Source: Rhodothermales bacterium (GTDB lineage: Bacteria; Bacteroidota; Rhodothermia; Rhodothermales; UBA10348). From it: a stretch of 10,555 nucleotides of DNA. Position 1 is the stretch's first letter. Every line of letters begins with the position of its first letter. The notes beneath the pieces were generated by a model. It did not search any database. It had not been told where the DNA came from and saw only the letters and a program-made list of their open reading frames with translations. The DNA lies in contig JAURGV010000067.1 of the NCBI GenBank assembly GCA_030833605.1, forward strand, positions 1-10,555, written 5' to 3'. The translations under genes were made by a program, and so were the position numbers. Positions 1 through 5,424 of this stretch are shown here, in pieces.

Positions 1-2430
1 CCCGTTTATGGTTAGCACACAAAGTACGGAGGCAATAATCGCTGCCAATGCCAACAAAAAGATAAATTTCCGATTCAGTTCATAAGTTAGGTGAGAAGCG
101 CTCGCCCCTAACGACTTTCTTACGGCCATTTCTTTCATTCGCGTAACCGCATTTTGGGAGGCTAAACCGTACAGCCCCATGCATGCGATCATCAAAGAAA
201 GGATGGCAATGGCCATAAACATGTTGTTCAGTTTGCCTAGGGACTCATAACTCACATCAAATACTTCGTTCTGGAAGTAGTACGAGATATCCTGGTCGGG
301 AAATAAAGCTTTCCAACTCGTTTCAACCAAACTAACGTCAAAACCATCCTGGACTTTCAAGGTCGCGAAGGCATAATCTGACGTATTCGCTTTGGTGTAT
401 AGAATAGGGAAATCAGCGCCGTTGGGATTATTGAGAACGTTGTCGATCAAGCCAATGACCGTGACATTTCTTCCGTCTACGCGGAAGGTTTTATCAATTG
501 GGTTTTCCCACCCTTCATCGCGAGCGAAAATTTTATTAATGAGAACGGAGTTGCTATCGATGCCTGCGTATTCGTTGATGAATTCGCGCCCATTCAATAC
601 AGGAATGTTCATCGACTCGAAATAACGCTCTCCAACAGTAAGAAGCCGAACCGTTTTGTCGACGCCATCGATGCTAACCCTTGCTGAAGATCCACCCCGA
701 CCAATGTGATGTTCAGCACCAGCTAAGACTTCGATTTGAGGGTATTGGCTTAGCTTTCCTTCGAGGAGTTTGAATTGGTCTTTTGCCGGAAGATCAACCA
801 CTAATGTGTTATCGGGTTTGTAGCCCCAATCCACATTGAGAAGGTGTTGGTTGTTCATCCCCAAATACACGGACACCACGACCGTAACGAATGCGATTCC
901 GAATTGAAGGGTCATCAACGTCTTGGTCAGCCAAGCGGACCGTTTAACCTTGTCTGAGCCTCTGAGTATCGCGGATGGCTCAAACGCGGAAATATAAAAG
1001 GCTGGGTAGGCGCCCGATACGAAGGCGACCACGGCAAGTAGCACCGCTAAGAACAACCACAACGAGAAATCAAAGGCTCCCGCGAGGTTGATCTGTTCCA
1101 CGAATAGATTGTTGAACACCGGCACAAGGACGGCAATCGCGAGCATAAGGCCGAGTATCAACGACAGGACACACAGGATCAAGTTTTCCGCCAGGAATTG
1201 AAAAGCGAGCTGTTTTCGGCTGCCGCCAACCACTTTTCGGATGCCAATTTCCTTGAGTCGTCGCATCGAACTCGCCAACGTAATGTTGACGTAATTAATA
1301 CAGGAAAGAGCCAGCATAAATAGAGGAATCAAGATAAAAACAACCATAAATGGCCATTCTGTGGCATGATTCACCCGATTTCGGACCATAAACGCCATCA
1401 TTCCTTTGTTTCGAACGTTCTCAAAACCAAATGAAGTGACTTGCCATTCTTCGTTAGCGGCATTCTGCTGGGCGATATACGGGGCCATTTCAGCCTGAAT
1501 GGCAGCAAGATCGCTTCCTGGTTTCAATAAAATAAAGGTGCCGTCCACCATCCTCCCCCAATCGTCCCTTGATTCGGATGAAAGAGCATTCGGGTTGTTC
1601 ATGGATAGGATGATATCGAATCGAAAGCCTGAATTGGACGGCATGGCCTTAGCGATTCCGGCTACTTCAAACGCTTGTCGAACGATTCCATCGAAAGACA
1701 GGGTGATGGTTTCACCTAATGGGTCCTTGTTGCCAAAGTACTTTTCGGCCGTACGTTCACTGATGATCACGGCCGATTCGTTTTGAAGTGCATCGGGCAT
1801 TCCGAGGACTAAGGGGAACGTGAAGACGTTAAAAAAGCCATTGTCTGCAAAAAAAATGGTTTCTGAAATCGCTTTATTGCCGTACTCAAACATGGCTCGG
1901 CGACGCATGATACGGACCGATTCTTCCACTTGTGGAAAGCTTTCCTTTAGGGTCGGTCCGAGCGGAGCCGGGGAGGAGCCCCAAGTAGCAACGCCGTCAT
2001 TTTCCGCCACATCGTGCGTAATCATGTAGGTGCGAGCGCCGTTTTCGTGAAAACGGTCGACCGTCGCAAAGTCTTTGACAAACATAAATACCGCGATACA
2101 GGCGGCTAGCGCCACGGACATGCCAAAAAGATTTATAGCCGAAGAGACTTTGTTTTTAAGCAAATTCCGCCGTCCGACCAGCAAATAGTTTTTCCACATA
2201 ATGAGGCTCCAATACAGTTTGGCAATTATGATTTCAGGTACGAGGCGGATTAACTGGGCGATATACCAGCGTTTTGCGGCCAAAAGGCCCTGGTTGTGTG
2301 CAATGGAGCTGAAATACTCTTCGTAGTCTCCAGCAGGGGTGTCGGCGGCATCTGGAAGAAGTTTCTTCAGGATAAACGCGGCCCAACGGGGTGGTGGAGT
2401 GTGTTGAAAGGGTTCTGGGTTTTGGTTCAT
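1..2430 (-). CDS. FtsX/MacB-type ABC transporter permease with N-terminal prefix domain (partial, 3' end outside window)
   Basis: I translated this frame by hand from the ATG at 2430-2428. It stays open for 810 codons to the window edge. Residues 1-75 form a soluble prefix (PPPRWAAFILKKLLP near the start, then DYEEYF) like the permease prefix domains of PadR-linked transporters. A first FtsX half follows: TM1 about 97-118, a MacB-like periplasmic domain to about 340, and three TMs at about 360-480. A second half repeats the plan: TM about 502-524, a periplasmic domain to about 715, then TMs near 735 and 785. The two halves carry matching cytoplasmic motifs, KEIGIRKVVGGS (about 393) and KEMAVRKSLGAS (about 766), which shows internal duplication. 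Only the last TM and tail seem missing. The family moves or extracts substrates at the inner membrane, or relays signals; the substrate is unknown. No ATPase gene is visible, as in the 'orphan' duplicated permeases. The start overlaps the PadR stop. Confidence 0.9.
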   Translation of the reverse strand, partial: MNQNPEPFQHTPPPRWAAFILKKLLPDAADTPAGDYEEYFSSIAHNQGLLAAKRWYIAQLIRLVPEIIIAKLYWSLIMWKNYLLVGRRNLLKNKVSSAINLFGMSVALAACIAVFMFVKDFATVDRFHENGARTYMITHDVAENDGVATWGSSPAPLGPTLKESFPQVEESVRIMRRRAMFEYGNKAISETIFFADNGFFNVFTFPLVLGMPDALQNESAVIISERTAEKYFGNKDPLGETITLSFDGIVRQAFEVAGIAKAMPSNSGFRFDIILSMNNPNALSSESRDDWGRMVDGTFILLKPGSDLAAIQAEMAPYIAQQNAANEEWQVTSFGFENVRNKGMMAFMVRNRVNHATEWPFMVVFILIPLFMLALSCINYVNITLASSMRRLKEIGIRKVVGGSRKQLAFQFLAENLILCVLSLILGLMLAIAVLVPVFNNLFVEQINLAGAFDFSLWLFLAVLLAVVAFVSGAYPAFYISAFEPSAILRGSDKVKRSAWLTKTLMTLQFGIAFVTVVVSVYLGMNNQHLLNVDWGYKPDNTLVVDLPAKDQFKLLEGKLSQYPQIEVLAGAEHHIGRGGSSARVSIDGVDKTVRLLTVGERYFESMNIPVLNGREFINEYAGIDSNSVLINKIFARDEGWENPIDKTFRVDGRNVTVIGLIDNVLNNPNGADFPILYTKANTSDYAFATLKVQDGFDVSLVETSWKALFPDQDISYYFQNEVFDVSYESLGKLNNMFMAIAILSLMIACMGLYGLASQNAVTRMKEMAVRKSLGASASHLTYELNRKFIFLLALAAIIASVLCVLTING

Positions 2431-2759
2431 GGCATGCCTCGCTCGAGTTCAGTAACCGAAACACCGGCCCACATGGATTGCCCCACGGCATTAATCTCGA
2501 GTAAAGCCCGTCGTCCGCCTGAGGTCAACGAGTAAATGCGTTTAGGCCGCCCACCGCGTTCAGGCAATGGATCCGTTAGTTCGGATTTAATGAGATGCTG
2601 CTTGACCAGGCGTTCCAGCGGGGCATACACCGAACTCAACGACCAGTCGCGGCCCGTTATTTCTTGAAGCCTGTCTTGAATGGGCAATGTGTACGCTTCC
2701 TCTTGCAATTTCCAGACAGCAAGAAGGATGTATTCTTCGCTTCGAGTAAGGTGATTCAT
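2427..2759 (-). CDS. PadR-family winged-helix transcriptional regulator
   Basis: This 110-residue protein is the usual size for the short PadR subfamily. An N-terminal helix (LTRSEEYILLAVWKL) leads into a winged helix. Residues 40-51 (SLSSVYAPLERL) match the recognition helix, and the wing ends in RGGRPKR at 68-74 followed by IYSLTSGGRRAL. The C-terminal part is short and would form the dimer helix. Family knowledge: PadR proteins are mostly repressors that bind dyad operators and often control an adjacent transporter or themselves. The stop TGA overlaps the permease ATG (ATGA at 2430-2427), so the two are surely one transcription unit and the permease is the most likely target. The ligand, if any, is unknown. 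The ATG at 2759 is favoured because it places the start just before the conserved first helix. Confidence 0.92.
   Translation of the reverse strand: MNHLTRSEEYILLAVWKLQEEAYTLPIQDRLQEITGRDWSLSSVYAPLERLVKQHLIKSELTDPLPERGGRPKRIYSLTSGGRRALLEINAVGQSMWAGVSVTELERGMP
2437..2441 (-). promoter_or_regulatory. Ribosome binding site for the permease, inside padR-like gene
   Basis: On the minus strand CGAGG lies six nucleotides before the permease ATG, within the last codons of the PadR gene. With the ATGA overlap it supports this start and suggests translational coupling. The same CGAGG-six-nucleotide arrangement precedes the TTG start of yidC. Confidence 0.5.
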
Positions 2760-2903
2760 AAAGCCGTTTAGCTGAGGTTACCTGGTTCTCCGCTCGGGTG
2801 AGGCGGAAATCAGCCTTTACGGGCTCTATGTCAATTGTTTCACTATCGGTAAAAACTAATGGACAGATCGCGGTCCACCCAAAGTGATTGAAAAACGCTT
2901 GCC
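2760..2903. other. Intergenic region upstream of the PadR-permease unit
   Basis: These 144 nucleotides separate the FAD oxidoreductase from the PadR gene. They should hold the PadR promoter, but I see no clear TAnnTTTG box. Two small dyads are visible. AGGTTACCT at 2775-2783 is a perfect odd-length dyad 16 nucleotides before the PadR start. CCGCTC/GAGGCGG at 2790-2806 can form a short hairpin with no U-run after it on either strand. No convincing terminator follows the oxidoreductase, so read-through into PadR is possible. Confidence 0.4.
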
Positions 2904-4169
2904 TTATTGCAGTGAAGTACCAACGACGTAGCCACTGGCCCACGCCCACTGAAAATTGAACCCGCCAATGGGCCCATCTACGTCGCATATTTCGCCGCAC
3001 AGGAACAGTCCTGGGCAGCATCGAGACTCCATTTTCTCAAGAAACAGTTCACTTAACGGCACACCACCTGCTGTCACTTCTGCAAACGTGTAGCCGCGAT
3101 TTCCTGATATATCAAGACGCATTTCGGTCGTAGCTTGAACGAGACGGCGCCGCTGGGGTCGTTGAAGCTGATCTCCGAGAATATCAAACTCTAATTCGCA
3201 AAACGTGAAGAGCATTTTCACCAATCGCTCGGCTAGATTGCAGTTCTGCAGGTACCGCCTTACCGATCGGTGCCCCAACTTCTGGAGGTCGATGTCAAGG
3301 TCTTCTTTTACGGTATCGGGGAGCCAGTTAATGGATAGATAAGCTCCGGGATCGGTAGACTTCAAATCCAAGTAGTATCGACTAATATCTAAAACGGAAG
3401 GGCCAGAGAGACCAAAATGCGCGCATAGGGTTGAATTCGTAAACTCAATTATGTGTTTTCCGGTGCTGGAATGAAGGCGCAACGTGGTTGGGAGCGTTAT
3501 TCCGCTTAGTTGGCGAATCAGATCATCCTTGGGTAAAGTGAGCGGGACCAGTGCCGGAAAAGTCCGGGTCACCTCGTGTCCGAACGATTGGGCAAATTCA
3601 AATCCCTTTCCGTCAGAACCGGACTTTGGGAGGCTTTTCCCACCCGTCGCAAGAACAAGTTGCTCGCACTGAACGTGCCCCCACGGTCCGCCTACTAAAA
3701 AACCAGTTGACGTTCGGTCAATGGTTTCAACTCGCCTTGGGTTGTAAATGTGGACATTGGCCTCTTTGGCGGCTTTGAGCAAGGCATCCAACACATCCTT
3801 GGCACTGTCGGTAGTGGGAAATAGTTTGCCTGTTTCCTCACGTTTCAAAACCACACCTTGTTGACGGAAGAACTGGGTGGTTTCTGGAACATCAAATCGT
3901 CTTAAAACCTTCGAAATCGCCGATTTAGAGGAGCCAGCGTACCTTTTTGGATCCACGTGATGATGGGTCACATTGCACCGCCCGCCTCCTGCGACTAGAA
4001 TTTTAGCCCCGATCTTTTTTGCGCCATCCACAACGACAATGGATCGCTCGGGGTGTGTTTTTCCAGCCCAAATCGCCGCCATCAGTCCAGCTGCCCCAGC
4101 GCCCACAATAACCACGTCACACTTTTCTATGCTTGTCATTGACTGCCGTTTGGATGATTGATCATTCAT
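2904..4169 (-). CDS. HI0933/YhiN-type FAD-dependent oxidoreductase (NAD(P)/FAD-dependent, function unknown)
   Basis: The 421-residue protein is near the usual size of about 400 for the HI0933-like flavoprotein family. Residues 19-32 form the first strand and glycine turn of a Rossmann fold (VVIVGAGAAGLMAA, GAGAAG at 23-28). Residues 54-68 give the family signature GAKILVAGGGRCNVT. The C-terminus has CGEICDVDGPIGGFNFQWAWASGYVVG-type flavin-binding sequence, with the hallmark DVDGPIGGFNFQ. The acidic residue that should hold the FAD ribose is D48, where many relatives have Glu. The substrate is not established; relatives are annotated as aminoacetone-oxidase-like, and BaiN, a bile-acid reductase, is a distant member. 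It stands alone, downstream of a terminated tRNA gene. The start may be 4169 or the second ATG at 4139 (411 residues), which sits closer to the conserved core. Neither has a good Shine-Dalgarno. Confidence 0.92.
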   Translation of the reverse strand: MNDQSSKRQSMTSIEKCDVVIVGAGAAGLMAAIWAGKTHPERSIVVVDGAKKIGAKILVAGGGRCNVTHHHVDPKRYAGSSKSAISKVLRRFDVPETTQFFRQQGVVLKREETGKLFPTTDSAKDVLDALLKAAKEANVHIYNPRRVETIDRTSTGFLVGGPWGHVQCEQLVLATGGKSLPKSGSDGKGFEFAQSFGHEVTRTFPALVPLTLPKDDLIRQLSGITLPTTLRLHSSTGKHIIEFTNSTLCAHFGLSGPSVLDISRYYLDLKSTDPGAYLSINWLPDTVKEDLDIDLQKLGHRSVRRYLQNCNLAERLVKMLFTFCELEFDILGDQLQRPQRRRLVQATTEMRLDISGNRGYTFAEVTAGGVPLSELFLEKMESRCCPGLFLCGEICDVDGPIGGFNFQWAWASGYVVGTSLQ

Positions 4170-4228
4170 TTCGAAGAAGATGACCCTAAAATAACGTGGC
4201 TGACTTTAACGAGACGGATTCAGGGTGT

Positions 4229-4269
4229 TAAAAACAAAAACCCCATGCAAGCCAACGACTTACATGGGG
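4229..4269 (-). terminator. Rho-independent terminator after tRNA-Val
   Basis: Read on the minus strand, CCCCATGTAAG and CTTGCATGGGG form an 11-bp stem (one T-G wobble) around a seven-nucleotide loop. A T-rich tail, TTTTTGTTTTTA, follows directly. It lies 19 nucleotides beyond the tRNA 3' end and 60 before the oxidoreductase start, so it separates the tRNA transcript from the gene downstream. On the plus strand the hairpin is followed by no T-run, so it acts leftward only. Confidence 0.88.
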
Positions 4270-4288
4270 TGGTGTCTTCTTTCAGAAG

Positions 4289-4365
4289 TGGTGGGCAATA
4301 CTGGACTCGAACCAGTGACCCCCTGCTTGTAAGGCAGGTGCTCTAACCAACTGAGCTAATCGCCC
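4289..4365 (-). tRNA. tRNA-Val (anticodon TAC), CCA encoded
   Basis: The minus strand folds into a full cloverleaf of 77 nucleotides. Acceptor GGGCGAT pairs with ATTGCCC (one G-T). The D arm is GCTC...GAGC. The anticodon stem CCTGC/GCAGG holds loop CTTACAA with anticodon TAC, which reads valine GUA and, with wobble modification, other GUN codons. The T arm is ACTGG-TTCGAGT-CCAGT. The discriminator is A, and the 3' CCA is encoded. The gene stands alone, with its own terminator downstream and a short hairpin in its leader. Confidence 0.96.
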
Positions 4366-4404
4366 TTCTTTGTGTCGGGCTTCAAAATTCCCGACCGGCC
4401 TCCT

Positions 4405-4434
4405 TTAATACCGATATTTGAATAGGGTTTCCAA
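4405..4434 (-). promoter_or_regulatory. Possible promoter for tRNA-Val
   Basis: On the minus strand TTGGAA (4434-4429) and TATTAA (4410-4405) lie 18 nucleotides apart, a passable sigma70-like pair about 40 nucleotides before the tRNA. The -35 half lies inside the inverted repeat at 4421-4461. It does not match the TAnnTTTG form well, so this is a weak inference. Confidence 0.3.
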
Positions 4435-4461
4435 CTTTTTTTGGAAAACCACAAAACCTAT
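4421..4461. repeat. Nested inverted repeat with T-run core
   Basis: The inner arms GGTTTCCAA (4426-4434) and TTGGAAAACC (4441-4450) pair with one bulged base around a CTTTTT loop. Outer segments AATAGGGTTT (4421-4430) and AAAACCTATT (about 4452-4461) are also near reverse complements, so two alternative pairings compete for the same left arm. It lies in the divergent region and overlaps the possible tRNA promoter. It could be a regulator site, a weak terminator, or chance in an AT-rich stretch. Confidence 0.45.
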
Positions 4462-4544
4462 TTCGTACAGTAGCATATGAGACCCCCTGCTTTTAGCAGA
4501 GCCCACAAAATTACGCCAGCTTTTTATGAAAGTCAATTCAAGAG

Positions 4545-4575
4545 CTTGATATCTCTTGCATATTGCGTATCTTTG
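4545..4575 (+). promoter_or_regulatory. Bacteroidota-type promoter for the rpmH operon
   Basis: CTTG at 4545-4548 and TATCTTTG at 4568-4575 are separated by 19 nucleotides. This matches the TTTG / TAnnTTTG form recognised by the primary sigma factor of Bacteroidota, with an exact -7 box. Transcription would start near 4580, leaving a leader of about 100 nucleotides before rpmH. No other good promoter is seen before yidC, so it probably serves the whole block. Confidence 0.6.
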
Positions 4576-4682
4576 CCGTCTATGTCATTTTGAAGCGATG
4601 CCCCCGCGTCGTTTTAGGAGCAACGGGTCGTAAGACTCACATATAGTTTGAATCCTGGCCGGGATAGTCAGAAAGAATAAAA

Positions 4683-4838
4683 ATGAAACGCACGTATCAA
4701 CCAAGTCGCCGCAAGCGCGCAAACAAACACGGATTTCGCTCACGTATGGCGACAAAAAACGGTCGTCGCGTATTAGCGAGACGCCGCGCTAAAGGAAGAG
4801 CAAACCTAACGGTTAGTGATTCAAAGCCAGGTAAGTAA
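4683..4838 (+). CDS. rpmH: 50S ribosomal protein L34
   Basis: A 51-residue, very basic protein found by reading the frame directly. It begins MKRTYQPSRRKRANKHGFRS and continues with RMATKNGRRVLARRRAKGR, the near-invariant L34 sequence. The C-terminal dozen residues (ANLTVSDSKPGK) are a short extension of the kind seen in Bacteroidota relatives. L34 is a late-assembling protein of the large ribosomal subunit that contacts 23S rRNA. It is the first gene of the block and ends eight nucleotides before the GTG of rnpA, the classic rpmH-rnpA pair. The leader is purine-rich just before the ATG (AGAAAGAATAAAA) rather than carrying a strong Shine-Dalgarno. Confidence 0.97.
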   Translation: MKRTYQPSRRKRANKHGFRSRMATKNGRRVLARRRAKGRANLTVSDSKPGK

Positions 4839-4846
4839 TCTGAGCT

Positions 4847-5296
4847 GTGTCCACTTCCCCGGAAAGTAGTCGTTCGGGGCAGGAACGATGGTCGTTTTCC
4901 AGATCCCATCATCTGAAACGAAAACGATTGATAGAGCCGCTATTTAACCGGAACGATCCAACCGTTCGCTCCGTTGCGGCAGGCCCTATTCGCATCATTT
5001 ATCGTTTGGTCCATGATCGTGAAGTCGCGGAGATCGCGACGTATCAATTGGGCATAGCGGTAGGTCGATCTGCTGGAAATGCCGTTCGAAGAAATCGGAT
5101 TAAGCGAATCATCTGGGAAGCCGTTCGATTGAATCAGCAGCTTCTAAAGGGTCAGGCGTTGTTACCTGGAAATGTTTTCACAGCCATGGTTTTGTTTAGA
5201 GGCAATCCGAATGAATTGTCGGAACTCTCTTCAAGCCTCGTACGCTGTCTAGAAATCATTCAGCGGGCCGTGAACGAAAGAGCCCAAACTACATGA
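4847..5296 (+). CDS. rnpA: Ribonuclease P protein component
   Basis: The 149-residue basic protein binds the catalytic RNase P RNA and helps position precursor tRNAs for removal of the 5' leader. The N-terminal WSFSRSHHLKRKRLIEPLF (from residue 15) matches the usual 'F..S.RLK....I..LF' opening. Residues 78-94 (NAVRRNRIKRIIWEAVR) are the RNR signature helix. It is longer than the typical 110-130 residues at both ends. The start must be the GTG at 4847: an in-frame TGA sits at 4841-4843 and no ATG occurs before the conserved core. The only nearby Shine-Dalgarno-like AGG is far upstream, inside the end of rpmH, so translation probably depends on coupling to rpmH. Its stop TGA overlaps an ATG (ATGA at 5293-5296). 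Confidence 0.95.
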   Translation: MSTSPESSRSGQERWSFSRSHHLKRKRLIEPLFNRNDPTVRSVAAGPIRIIYRLVHDREVAEIATYQLGIAVGRSAGNAVRRNRIKRIIWEAVRLNQQLLKGQALLPGNVFTAMVLFRGNPNELSELSSSLVRCLEIIQRAVNERAQTT

Positions 5297-5424
5297 GTAG
5301 CTACCCCATTCTTTTGGTCGACGCCTCGTTTTCAATTCCGACAAACGGAACTGTGACATCGGGATTCCGTAACGCTTTTCCACCCACCAGTTTTCCATTT
5401 CTTTACGAGGTTCACCTTGGATAG
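5293..5424 (+). CDS. Possible 43-residue small ORF linking rnpA and yidC
   Basis: This ORF begins at the ATG that overlaps the rnpA stop (ATGA) and ends with TAG at 5422-5424, eight nucleotides into yidC. It starts MSSYPILLVDASFSIPTNGT and is rich in Ser, Thr, Pro and Phe. I recognise no domain, and it is not YidD, which normally occupies this position and has a cysteine-bearing core. The overlaps at both ends suit a translational bridge from rnpA to the weak TTG start of yidC. Against it, 44 open codons can occur by chance, and its codon use has not been tested. Confidence 0.3.
   Translation: MSSYPILLVDASFSIPTNGTVTSGFRNAFPPTSFPFLYEVHLG
5406..5410 (+). promoter_or_regulatory. Ribosome binding site deciding the TTG start of yidC
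   Basis: CGAGG ends six nucleotides before the TTG at 5417. No ATG lies in this frame between the in-frame TGA at 5354-5356 and the TTG, and TTG gives the conserved N-terminus MDRN, so this site fixes the start. Confidence 0.6.

Larger units (their letters stand above)
4366..4682. other. Divergent intergenic region between tRNA-Val and rpmH
   Basis: These 317 nucleotides hold no gene that I can support. From left to right I see: a hairpin GTCGGG/CCCGAC at 4374-4395, which would sit in the tRNA leader; a possible leftward promoter; a nested inverted repeat at 4421-4461; a small hairpin CTGCT/AGCAG at 4487-4499; the rightward rpmH promoter at 4545-4575; and an rpmH leader of roughly 100 nucleotides. 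I looked for DnaA boxes of the TTATCCACA kind, because rpmH often lies beside dnaA and the origin, and found none. Confidence 0.6.

Noticed and set aside
1499..2029. Two plus-strand open frames opposite the permease
   Set aside because: They are antisense to the strongly supported permease coding frame and have no family resemblance or start signals.
2790..2806. Hairpin considered as terminator of the oxidoreductase gene
   Set aside because: The stem is short and no T-run follows it on the minus strand.
2587..3021. A 144-codon minus-strand frame spanning the end of the oxidoreductase and most of the PadR gene
   Set aside because: It overlaps two well-supported genes in another frame. Its sequence is rich in Arg, Trp and Cys, with no recognisable motif.
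4158..4346. A 62-codon plus-strand frame running from the oxidoreductase start through the terminator and the tRNA
   Set aside because: It crosses a terminator stem and a tRNA gene on the opposite strand; no real protein is expected there.
4366..4682. Possible replication origin beside rpmH
   Set aside because: rpmH often neighbours dnaA and the origin, but I found no DnaA boxes, no AT-rich unwinding repeats and no dnaA in the window.
4697..4912. A 71-codon minus-strand frame opposite rpmH and the start of rnpA
   Set aside because: It is the antisense shadow of arginine-rich coding sequence.
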